Assembly: GCF_004116465.1 (NCBI RefSeq) | Contig: NZ_PDJV01000006.1 | Location: forward strand, 62,001 to 126,000 | DNA length: 64,000 nucleotides | Direction of reading: 5' to 3' | Source: Arcobacter sp. F2176 | GTDB lineage: Bacteria > Campylobacterota > Campylobacteria > Campylobacterales > Arcobacteraceae | In this document: positions 43,762 through 51,331 of the stretch, piece after piece | Layout: each line of letters opens with the position of its first letter | How positions within the stretch are numbered: position 1 is the first letter of the stretch | Notes under the pieces: generated by a model | Database searches by the model: none | Seen by the model: the letters and a program-made list of their open reading frames with translations, nothing else | What the model was told of the DNA's origin: nothing | Position numbers and translations under genes: made by a program

Positions 43762-43782
43762 TGGAAGAGTTTAACTCTTCCA
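43762..43782 (-). promoter_or_regulatory. Hairpin between receptor and DUF3649-like gene
   Basis: TGGAAGAGTT and AACTCTTCCA form a near-perfect 10-base inverted repeat directly after the receptor stop codon. It has no U-tract, so it is more likely an mRNA-stabilising or processing hairpin than a full terminator; it could lower expression of the two genes downstream. Confidence 0.55.
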
Positions 43783-46065
43783 TTAAAATTTATATTTTGT
43801 AGTTAACATAAATGATCTACTAGCTATTTGGGCACTTTGTATTGAATTATTATTTACTTTTGCTTCTTTATCAAATACATTGTAAATATTTAAAGAGATA
43901 TCCCAGTTATTGTATTTTGTTGCAATTAGGGCATCAACAACTGTATAATCATCCACATCATAAAGTTTTTGAGGTCTGCTTGGCAAGTTAAATTGATCAG
44001 CACTTAAGGCTTTTGATTTTCCTGTATATTTAACTCCTGCACCTATTTTTAAATCACCTATTGGAGTTTTAGGGAAGGTATAATCTGTCCATAATCTTAC
44101 AGAAAAGTCAGGAATATCAGCTAAATCTCTTCCTTCATAATCATGATTTGCCATATTTACTTCTTTTCCAGTCATTTTTGAAAATGAGAAAACTGTATTT
44201 AGATTTTCTGTAGGACTTGCAAGAATATTAAATTCTAAACCTTTTACTTCTGCATCTCCTTGTTGTATTTTTGATCCTGTATGCTCAGGGTCATTTTGAA
44301 CTATGTCTTTTTCTTTTAAACTGAATATTGAAAGTGTAAATAAAGCATCTAAATTATTTGGTTTATATTTAATACCAGCTTCAACTTGCTCACCAATAGA
44401 TGGATCAAATGTATTTCCATCAAATCCTGATCCAATATTACTTTGAAAAGAAGTAGAATAAGAAACATAAGGGGTAATACCATTGTCAAATAGATAACTC
44501 AATCCCAATCTTCCTGAAAGATTGTTATCTCTTTGTGAACTTTGTGTATCTGTAAGATGATCTGTTTTTTTCTGTCTTAATTTATCATATCTTAGAGAAG
44601 ATGAGATAATAAAATTATTATATGTTTTTATTTGACTTTGCGCATATAAACCTGTTTGGAAAGACTTTTGATTAAAATCATCAGTATATGTATTTGAGGC
44701 ACTAGGAATACTTGTTGGTCGTCTATTTACTAAATCATAAGAATACTCAGTTTGTTTTGTTGTTTTTCTATCATAGTCTGTGTATTGAAAATCTAATCCT
44801 ACCAATGAAGTATATTCTGCATTTTTAGTTTTTGCTGTATATTGTAGATTATTGTCTGTTGCAAAAGTCTTCATCTTAGATGCTATTTCAATGTATGCTA
44901 AAGGGAATTGAGTTAAATCAGGTGCCGGTGTTGCTAAAAGTGGCCCTAATCCAGTAGCGGATGGAGTTGAATAGTTATATTTCCCATCCATATGCATAAA
45001 TCTAATATTTGAACGAAATTTTAAATCATCATTGATATTGTTTTTATATACAGTTGAAATAGATTGGTGACTTTTTTCAAAGATTTCCTTATCTTTTAAA
45101 CCAATAAGTAAATCACTAGGTAGGTTTAAAGCATTAACTATGGCAGCTGAACTTTTTAAGTTATCATCATAAGGTGGTGTAAGACCTAAACCAAAAGTAT
45201 TATTAAGATATGCTCTTATAGTTGATGCTTTATCTACAATACTATTTTGATAATTTAGTATACTTTTGGAACCACTAAAACTCATTCCCAAACCTTTGAT
45301 TTGGTCTTTTGCCACTGAAGCAATAACATCTATTGAACTATTATCATCAATATAATATGTCAATGAAGGATTAAAAAAGTATGATTTATTTGTTGAATCT
45401 TGTAATTCATTATCACCTTCTTTATATTTTCCTGTCAATCTAAATAGAGTTTTTTCATTGATAGCATCACTTATATCTGCAAAAACAGATTTATTGTTAT
45501 TTGAAGCATATGAGATACCTATTTCTTTTAAAGGTTCTATGGTAGGAGTTTTACTTTGCATATTTATAAGACCACCTGGAGCACTTGCTCCATAAAGTAC
45601 AGATGCTGGACCTTTTAATACTTCAACTCTCTCTAATGCATAAGGGTCAATTTTAGGAATTAAATGACCAGCATGAAGTAGTTTCATTCCATCTAAGAAT
45701 GTTGATTTATATAAATATCCAATACCTCTTAGTTTCCCATAGTTTGTTCTTTGATCACCATTTTCACCATATGGTTGTATAACTGATGATACATAAGAAG
45801 TGACATTTTGAATGCTTTGTGCACCAATAGTATTCATCATATCATTTGTAATGACAGATACTGATTGTGGTATTTCTGTAATATCAATATCCATTTTAGA
45901 ACCTGTTGAACTTTTAGTTGCAACGATACCTTTTAATTGTCCATAAGCACTTTCCTGATATCCAATAACATCTTGTGTAATATCTGAAGATGTATCTTCT
46001 GCTAATGCAATATCTAAGGTGCACACAGTTATCAAACTTGCACATACTAGTTTACTTAATTTCAT
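43783..46065 (-). CDS. TonB-dependent siderophore receptor, FhuA-like
   Basis: A 760-residue receptor. Signal peptide ~1-22 (Ala-Leu-Ala-Glu); plug ~55-180 with Glu-Ile-Pro-Gln-Ser-Val-Ser-Val-Ile-Thr near 63-72 and Val-Leu-Lys-Gly-Pro-Ala-Ser-Val-Leu-Tyr-Gly-Ala-Ser-Ala-Pro-Gly-Gly near 150-166, typical of hydroxamate-type TonB-siderophore receptors; a barrel ending Lys-Tyr-Lys-Phe. It differs clearly from the tandem pair. It is transcribed with the DUF3649-like and PepSY genes. A Fur-like site lies 27-41 bases upstream of the start. Confidence 0.9.
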   Translation of the reverse strand: MKLSKLVCASLITVCTLDIALAEDTSSDITQDVIGYQESAYGQLKGIVATKSSTGSKMDIDITEIPQSVSVITNDMMNTIGAQSIQNVTSYVSSVIQPYGENGDQRTNYGKLRGIGYLYKSTFLDGMKLLHAGHLIPKIDPYALERVEVLKGPASVLYGASAPGGLINMQSKTPTIEPLKEIGISYASNNNKSVFADISDAINEKTLFRLTGKYKEGDNELQDSTNKSYFFNPSLTYYIDDNSSIDVIASVAKDQIKGLGMSFSGSKSILNYQNSIVDKASTIRAYLNNTFGLGLTPPYDDNLKSSAAIVNALNLPSDLLIGLKDKEIFEKSHQSISTVYKNNINDDLKFRSNIRFMHMDGKYNYSTPSATGLGPLLATPAPDLTQFPLAYIEIASKMKTFATDNNLQYTAKTKNAEYTSLVGLDFQYTDYDRKTTKQTEYSYDLVNRRPTSIPSASNTYTDDFNQKSFQTGLYAQSQIKTYNNFIISSSLRYDKLRQKKTDHLTDTQSSQRDNNLSGRLGLSYLFDNGITPYVSYSTSFQSNIGSGFDGNTFDPSIGEQVEAGIKYKPNNLDALFTLSIFSLKEKDIVQNDPEHTGSKIQQGDAEVKGLEFNILASPTENLNTVFSFSKMTGKEVNMANHDYEGRDLADIPDFSVRLWTDYTFPKTPIGDLKIGAGVKYTGKSKALSADQFNLPSRPQKLYDVDDYTVVDALIATKYNNWDISLNIYNVFDKEAKVNNNSIQSAQIASRSFMLTTKYKF

Positions 46066-46091
46066 AGTTTACCTTTAATAATATATGATTT

Positions 46092-46106
46092 TGAGAATAA
46101 TAATCA
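46092..46106. promoter_or_regulatory. Candidate Fur box of the FhuA-like receptor
   Basis: TGAGAATAATAATCA is the best Fur 7-1-7 match in the window; the same core precedes the TonB operon at 41830. Confidence 0.7.
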
Positions 46107-46199
46107 GAATTTATTTAATTTTGAATTAATTATTTATTAATCATGACAAGGAGAAAGATTAATTAAGGCTATATTTTATAAGTTTAATTTGGTATTGGA

Positions 46200-46205
46200 T
46201 ATAAT
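46200..46205 (+). promoter_or_regulatory. Candidate -10 element of serS
   Basis: TATAAT, preceded by T-rich sequence and 57 bases before the serS start, in the divergent gap with the FhuA-like receptor. Confidence 0.45.
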
Positions 46206-46262
46206 TTCGAAAATTAAAAAAGATAAAAGATATCTTAAAAATAAATATAAGAAGTAGAGAAA

Positions 46263-47507
46263 ATGATTGATATTAAACTATTACAAAAAGATTTTGATGA
46301 AGTTGCAACAGCTTTGAATAGAAAAGGTGTTAGCCAAGATATTTTAGATAATTTAAAAGCTCTTTCTGTTGATGCAAAAGCAAAAAGACAAGAGATGGAA
46401 AATGTAACTGCTGAACAAAATTCTTTATCAAAAGAGTTTGGTAGATATAAAAAAGAAGGTTTAGATATTGCACCTTTACAAGAAAATATCAATAAACTTA
46501 AAAATCAAAAACAAGAGCTAGAAGAGCAAGTTAGAGTTTTAGAAGAAAAACTTTCATCTGTTATTTTAGGTGTTCCAAATATGCCAGATACTGATGTACC
46601 AGATGGTGCTGATGAGAATGAAAATGTAGTATTAGAAACTATTGGTGAAAAACCAAGTTTTTCTTTTGAGCCAAAAGAGCATTGGGATTTAGGTGAGAGT
46701 AATGGAACACTTGATTTCACAAGAGGTGTAAAACTTGCAAAATCAAGATTTACAGCTATGAGAGGTCAAGCCGCTAAATTAGAGCGAGCACTTATTAATT
46801 ATATGCTTAAGTTTAACGCAGAGCGAGGTTTTGAAGAGTGGTATGTACCTTTTATGGCAAATACAAATGCACTTCAAGGAACTGGACAATTACCAAAATT
46901 TGGTGATGATTTATTTAAAATTGAGGGTGAAGATTTGTATTTGATTCCAACTGCTGAGGTTGCTTTAACAAATCTTTATAATGATGAAATCATACCAGTA
47001 GAAGAGTTACCTTATCTTATGACTTCATATACTCCATGTTTTAGAAAAGAAGCTGGAAGTGCAGGAAGAGATACAAGAGGACTGATTCGTCAACATCAGT
47101 TTGATAAAGTTGAAATGGTAGCTATTACAACACAAGAACAAAGTGAAGAAGTATTTGAAAAAATGGTTTCTTGTGCAAGTGATTTATTAACTTCACTTGG
47201 TCTTGCTCATCAAAAAGTTATGCTTTGTACTGGAGATTTAGGATTTAGTGCTACAAGAACTATTGACTTAGAAGTTTGGTTACCAGGTCAAGGTAAATAT
47301 AGAGAAATATCTTCTATTTCAAATACAAGAGATTTCCAAGCAAGACGAGCAAAAATAAGATATAAAGATGGTAAAAAGAATATCTTAGCTCATACTTTAA
47401 ATGGTTCTTCATTAGCTGTTGGAAGAACACTTGTGGCTATTATGGAAAACTATCAACAAGAAGATGGAACTATTACTATTCCAGAAGTTTTAAAAAAATA
47501 TATGTAG
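46263..47507 (+). CDS. serS: Serine-tRNA ligase
   Basis: A 414-residue class II synthetase. The N-terminal coiled-coil arm that contacts tRNA-Ser spans ~25-105. Motif 2, [14 protein letters not shown], is near 260-273, and the motif-3 region has [10 protein letters not shown] near 380-389. Length fits bacterial SerRS (~425). A terminator follows directly. Confidence 0.97.
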   Translation: MIDIKLLQKDFDEVATALNRKGVSQDILDNLKALSVDAKAKRQEMENVTAEQNSLSKEFGRYKKEGLDIAPLQENINKLKNQKQELEEQVRVLEEKLSSVILGVPNMPDTDVPDGADENENVVLETIGEKPSFSFEPKEHWDLGESNGTLDFTRGVKLAKSRFTAMRGQAAKLERALINYMLKFNAERGFEEWYVPFMANTNALQGTGQLPKFGDDLFKIEGEDLYLIPTAEVALTNLYNDEIIPVEELPYLMTSYTPCFRKEAGSAGRDTRGLIRQHQFDKVEMVAITTQEQSEEVFEKMVSCASDLLTSLGLAHQKVMLCTGDLGFSATRTIDLEVWLPGQGKYREISSISNTRDFQARRAKIRYKDGKKNILAHTLNGSSLAVGRTLVAIMENYQQEDGTITIPEVLKKYM

Positions 47508-47509
47508 AA

Positions 47510-47535
47510 AGTAGAAATCTATTTTCTACTTTTTA
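47510..47535. terminator. Terminator between serS and the XRE-cupin gene
   Basis: AGTAGAAA and TTTCTACT form an 8-base stem with a 5-base loop, followed by TTTT on the plus strand and the complementary tract on the other, so it may serve both convergent genes. Confidence 0.7.
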
Positions 47536-48162
47536 AAAAGAAACTGGAGTAATTACAGATAAATAAGAGGCTTTTTTTGAACTTCTATTTTCTATTTTAT
47601 GTGGAATTTCAGGATTAAATCTTATACAATCACCCTGAGATAAGGCAAACTCTTTTTCATTTAAAGTAACAACAATCTCACCTTCTACTACATAATCACA
47701 CTCTTCACCACCTTTTGTATGTGGAATTAAGTGTTCAGTTATTCTATTTGGTTCCATATTTACTTGCAAAAATTCAATGTCACCTTGTAAATCAGGAACA
47801 AGCAATTCACAAGTATATTGGGGATCAGGGAAAGATATTTTTTTTCTTTGGTCTTTTCTTACAACATAAGAAGTTTCATTGTCCAAATCTTTTGGTCTTG
47901 TGGCTAAATCACTATCTTCACTGTTTGTAAATAAATGAGCAATAGTTACACCAAGAACCTTTGCAATCTTTCTTAAAGTCTCAACTGAACCTTGAGTTGA
48001 GCCACTTTCTAAAAGTGAAAGCATTCCATATGAAATACCAGCATCTTTTGCTAGTTCTTTTGCATTCATCTTTTTTTCTTTTCTAAGAAATTTTATTTTT
48101 TTACCAACATTGAATTCTTCAGTCAAAATCTGCCCTTTAAGTAATAATTTCAATTCTAACAT
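47533..48162 (-). CDS. XRE-family regulator with C-terminal cupin
   Basis: A 209-residue regulator. The HTH_3 domain covers ~20-75 (Lys-Glu-Leu-Ala-Lys-Asp-Ala-Gly-Ile-Ser-Tyr-Gly-Met-Leu-Ser-Leu-Leu-Glu), and a cupin barrel covers ~115-205 with the metal-type His and Glu positions in His-Thr-Lys-Gly-Gly-Glu-Glu and Phe-Asn-Pro-Glu-Ile-Pro-His-Lys. Such proteins (PuuR/ArsR-unrelated XRE-cupin group) control amine or amino acid catabolism genes. It is divergent from the FAD oxidoreductase and alanine dehydrogenase genes, so these may be its targets. A TTG at 48126 with an AAAGGG site is a strong alternative start, giving 197 residues. Confidence 0.88.
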   Translation of the reverse strand: MLELKLLLKGQILTEEFNVGKKIKFLRKEKKMNAKELAKDAGISYGMLSLLESGSTQGSVETLRKIAKVLGVTIAHLFTNSEDSDLATRPKDLDNETSYVVRKDQRKKISFPDPQYTCELLVPDLQGDIEFLQVNMEPNRITEHLIPHTKGGEECDYVVEGEIVVTLNEKEFALSQGDCIRFNPEIPHKIENRSSKKASYLSVITPVSF

Positions 48163-48220
48163 AAATTTTCTTAACCAAATAAAATAAAATATTTAACTAA
48201 ATTAAACTATTTAATAAAAA

Positions 48221-48241
48221 TTTGTATAATATTTATACAAA
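48221..48241. promoter_or_regulatory. Palindrome in the XRE-cupin / FAD oxidoreductase divergent region
   Basis: TTTGTATAA and TTATACAAA are perfect 9-base arms around TAT. It is the only palindrome with G/C in this AT-rich gap, 59-79 bases from the XRE start and over 100 from the oxidoreductase start; a candidate operator of the XRE protein. Confidence 0.5.
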
Positions 48242-48344
48242 AAGTTAAAAAAAATCTTAAAATATATGTTATTATTTAATTATATTAAAATATATTATAT
48301 TAAAATGATTTATTTTAATATAATTAACATATCATGGATTTAAA

Positions 48345-49481
48345 ATGTTTAATAGTATTAAAAAGAATGTTGTGATTATAGGTGCAGGTTATAGTGGTAT
48401 TTCCTTGGTTGAGAAAATCAGTAACAATAAAAATCTTGAAGTAACTTTAATAAATAAAAATTTATATCATTTACATCAAACTGATATTCATAAATATATA
48501 AGTGGACAATGTGAATTAGAAGATATATCTTTTAACTTAGAGATATATTGTATGAATAAAAAGATTAACTTTATTGAAGCTTTTGTAGAAGATATTGAAT
48601 TTAAAACTAAAAGAGTAATTTTAAATAATAACAAAAATCTAAAATATGATTATTTAGTTATTGCAACTGGAAGTAAATCATTTTTTCCAAACCAAATAAA
48701 AAATATTCAAGAATATAAAGCTGATATAAAAGAGATAGATATACTAAAAGAACAAAGAACAAAATTTTTAGATTTATTGAACTCAAAAAAGAAAGAGAAA
48801 AATATTGCAATTGTAGGCGGTGGACTATCTGGTGTTGAGATTGCTTTAGAATTTGCAAGTGTAATAAGAAAAAGAGCTTTGACAAAAGAAGATTGTCAAA
48901 TTTCTTTAATCGAACAATTTCCAGATGTGTTACCAAATATGGACTCTTTTTTAGTGAATCAGGCAAGAAAAGCTTGTGATAAATTAAATATCAAAAGATA
49001 TCATGGAACTTTTGTCAATGAGGTAAAAGAGAATGTAATTTATTTGAGTGATTCAAATGAAATTCCATTTGATATGGTACTTTTTTTGATAGGAGTTTCA
49101 AGTGAAAAATTATCAAATGATGAAAGTGCACAAATAAATATTAAAAATCAATTTTTGGTTGATGAATATTTACGATTACTAAATCATGAAGATGTTTTTG
49201 TTATGGGTGATGTGGCAGAAACAAAAGGCAAAAATGGAAACTATGTTTTACCAACAGCACAAGTGGCAAAATTACATGCAAATATAGTTGCACAGAATTT
49301 ATTAAATTCTATAGAAGGAAACTTACTAATTAAAAATAAATCACAGACAAAAGGAGTTATGGTAGATTTGGCAGATAAAAATACAGTAGGAATAATTTTA
49401 GGCATAAAAGTAAAAGGCTTTATAGCTTACTTTTTAAAAAGATATGTAAGTAAAAATCATAAAAAAATATTTAATTATTAA
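48345..49481 (+). CDS. FAD-dependent pyridine nucleotide-disulfide-type oxidoreductase (NDH-2/SQR-like)
   Basis: A 378-residue flavoprotein. The first dinucleotide-binding motif Val-Ile-Ile-Gly-Ala-Gly-Tyr-Ser-Gly-Ile-Ser is near 10-20; the second, Ile-Ala-Ile-Val-Gly-Gly-Gly-Leu-Ser-Gly-Val-Glu, near 154-165, and the FAD-end motif Val-Phe-Val-Met-Gly-Asp-Val-Ala near 284-291. It lacks the C-terminal membrane-binding helices of full NDH-2 and is shorter, though the last 20 residues are hydrophobic and basic. It is 12 bases upstream of ald and may take its electrons or NADH; the reaction is not certain. Confidence 0.82.
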   Translation: MFNSIKKNVVIIGAGYSGISLVEKISNNKNLEVTLINKNLYHLHQTDIHKYISGQCELEDISFNLEIYCMNKKINFIEAFVEDIEFKTKRVILNNNKNLKYDYLVIATGSKSFFPNQIKNIQEYKADIKEIDILKEQRTKFLDLLNSKKKEKNIAIVGGGLSGVEIALEFASVIRKRALTKEDCQISLIEQFPDVLPNMDSFLVNQARKACDKLNIKRYHGTFVNEVKENVIYLSDSNEIPFDMVLFLIGVSSEKLSNDESAQINIKNQFLVDEYLRLLNHEDVFVMGDVAETKGKNGNYVLPTAQVAKLHANIVAQNLLNSIEGNLLIKNKSQTKGVMVDLADKNTVGIILGIKVKGFIAYFLKRYVSKNHKKIFNY

Positions 49482-49493
49482 AAGGATAAAAAG

Positions 49494-50600
49494 ATGAAAA
49501 TCGGATTAGTAAAAGAGATTAAAGTGCATGAGTATAGAGTTGGTTTAACACCTGATGATATTGCAGCATATGTAAATAATGGGCATACTGTTTTTGTTGA
49601 AATTGATGCGGGTATTGGGGCTGGATTTGAAAATGAAGAGTATGTAAAAGCTGGGGGAACAATTGTTGAAGATAAACAAAAGCTTTTTGATGATTCTGAA
49701 ATGATTGTAAAAGTAAAAGAACCATTACCTGAGGAGTATAATTTTTTCCATGAAGGTCAGATTTTATATACATATTTACATATAGCAGCTGATAAACCAC
49801 AAGCTGAAATGTTACTGTCTAAAAAAGTAAAAGCAGTAGCATATGAAACAATTACATCTGCTGAGGGTGGATTACCTTGTCTAACTCCTATGAGTGAGAT
49901 TGCAGGAAGATTAGCAGCTCAAGAGGGTGCAAAATATTTAGAAAAACCATTTGGTGGAAGAGGTGTTTTATTAGGTGGAGTTCCAGGTGTTCAAAAGGGT
50001 AATGTTGTAATTATTGGTGGTGGAATTGTTGGACTTAATGCTTGCAAAATGTGTGTTGGACTTGGTGCAAATGTTACAGTTATGGATATCTCAGCTTCAA
50101 GATTGGCATATTATGATGATTTATTTGGTTCAAAAATAAATACTCTATTTTCAAATAGATCAAATATCTTAAAATCAATCAAAGAAGCAGATTTAGTAAT
50201 TGGTGCTGTTTTAATTCCAGGTGCTGCTGCTCCTAAACTTATCTCTAAAGATGATTTAAAACTTATGAAGAAAAATGCAGTTGTAGTTGATGTTGCAATT
50301 GATCAAGGTGGTTGTTTTGAAACATCAAAAGCTACATATCATGATAATCCAACTTATGTGGTAAATGATGTATTACATTATTGTGTTGCAAATATGCCAG
50401 GAGCTGTCTCTTTAACTTCTACTTTGGCATTAACAGCTACTACTTTAAGACATGGTTTGGCAATAGCTAATAAAGGTTTAGAAAAAGCATTAGCTGATGA
50501 TAAACATTTATTAAATGGTCTTAATACTTATGATGGAAAATTAACAAATGAAGCTGTTGCAAAAAGTTTAAATATTGCATATGAACCTGTAAATTTCTAA
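49494..50600 (+). CDS. ald: Alanine dehydrogenase
   Basis: A 368-residue enzyme converting L-alanine + NAD+ to pyruvate, ammonia and NADH. The N-terminal Met-Lys-Ile-Gly-Leu-Val-Lys-Glu-Ile-Lys-x-x-Glu-x-Arg-Val motif, the catalytic Lys and His region (Lys-Val-Lys-Glu-Pro near 74; Tyr-Leu-His-Ile-Ala near 94-98) and the Gly-Gly-Gly-Ile-Val-Gly NAD motif near 175-180 are clear. Length matches Ald (371). Its product NADH could feed the oxidoreductase upstream. A terminator follows. Confidence 0.95.
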   Translation: MKIGLVKEIKVHEYRVGLTPDDIAAYVNNGHTVFVEIDAGIGAGFENEEYVKAGGTIVEDKQKLFDDSEMIVKVKEPLPEEYNFFHEGQILYTYLHIAADKPQAEMLLSKKVKAVAYETITSAEGGLPCLTPMSEIAGRLAAQEGAKYLEKPFGGRGVLLGGVPGVQKGNVVIIGGGIVGLNACKMCVGLGANVTVMDISASRLAYYDDLFGSKINTLFSNRSNILKSIKEADLVIGAVLIPGAAAPKLISKDDLKLMKKNAVVVDVAIDQGGCFETSKATYHDNPTYVVNDVLHYCVANMPGAVSLTSTLALTATTLRHGLAIANKGLEKALADDKHLLNGLNTYDGKLTNEAVAKSLNIAYEPVNF

Positions 50601-50613
50601 CAATCTCTTTTTT

Positions 50614-50641
50614 AAAGCCAATAATTTATATTATTGGCTTT
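50614..50641 (+). terminator. Hairpin terminator after ald
   Basis: AAAGCCAATAAT and ATTATTGGCTTT form a perfect 12-base stem with a 4-base loop, then AATTTAAT. The U-tract is weak, so leakage into the LysE gene is possible. Confidence 0.7.
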
Positions 50642-50659
50642 AATTTAATATTACTTTTG

Positions 50660-50665
50660 TATAAT
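50660..50665 (+). promoter_or_regulatory. Candidate -10 element of the LysE-family gene
   Basis: TATAAT lies 25 bases before the chosen start at 50690, after the ald terminator. Confidence 0.5.
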
Positions 50666-50689
50666 TTTTCCTTTTTAAAAGGGACTTTT

Positions 50690-51319
50690 ATGTTTGATTA
50701 TATAAATATATCAATTTTAGCAATTTTTATACCAACTTTCTTTTTTGTTTCAATTACTCCAGGAATGTGCATGACTTTGTCTTTGAGTATGGGGATGAGC
50801 ATTGGTTTGAAAAAAACAATGTATATGATGATAGGAGAACTTTTGGGAGTAGGGTTAGTTGCCACTTCTTCAGTTATTGGTGTTGCTGCTATTATGCTAA
50901 ATCATCCAACTATTTTTTTAGTTTTAAAATATTGTGGAGGAGCTTATTTAATATATTTAGGTGTAACTATGTGGTTATCAAGAGGAAAAATGGCTTTAAA
51001 TTTAGAAGAGTGTAGTTTCAATGTTTCTAAGAAAAACCTTGCAATTCAAGGTTTTGTAACTGCAATTGCAAATCCAAAAGGCTGGGCTTTTTTTATTGCT
51101 TTATTGCCACCATTTATTGATGAAAACTTAGCTTATGTACCTCAATTAGCTGTTTTGATATTTCTTATACTTTTATTAGAATTCTCATGTTTAATTATAT
51201 ATGCATCGGGTGGTACTACTTTAAGAAAACTACTACAAAACTCATCAAATGTAAAGCTTTTGAATAAGATAGCTGGTTCTATGATGATAGGAATAGGAAT
51301 TTGGTTAGCTTTAACCTAA
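50690..51319 (+). CDS. LysE-family amino acid exporter
   Basis: A 209-residue inner-membrane protein with five to six helices. The family motif Pro-Gly-Met-Cys-Met-Thr-Leu-Ser-Leu-Ser-Met-Gly near 23-34, with Gly-x-x-x-Gly in the following helices, and Gly-Gly-Ala-Tyr-Leu-Ile-Tyr-Leu-Gly near 84-92, mark the RhtB/LysE group. The start at 50690 has an AAAAGGGA site; an upstream ATG at 50657 does not. Following ald, it may export excess amino acid such as alanine, but substrate is not shown. Confidence 0.87.
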   Translation: MFDYINISILAIFIPTFFFVSITPGMCMTLSLSMGMSIGLKKTMYMMIGELLGVGLVATSSVIGVAAIMLNHPTIFLVLKYCGGAYLIYLGVTMWLSRGKMALNLEECSFNVSKKNLAIQGFVTAIANPKGWAFFIALLPPFIDENLAYVPQLAVLIFLILLLEFSCLIIYASGGTTLRKLLQNSSNVKLLNKIAGSMMIGIGIWLALT

Positions 51320-51327
51320 ATTCCTAT
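51293..51327 (+). terminator. Terminator overlapping the end of the LysE-family gene
   Basis: ATAGGAATTTGGTTA pairs with TAACC-TAAATTCCTAT (one bulged base); a run of T follows at 51335-51340. The stem includes the last codons of the gene. Confidence 0.7.
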
Positions 51328-51331
51328 AAAA

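Noticed and set aside
48278-48325. A perfect 15-base inverted repeat of pure A/T near the FAD oxidoreductase start
   Set aside because: The segment is almost wholly A/T, where such repeats arise by chance; not reported as an operator.
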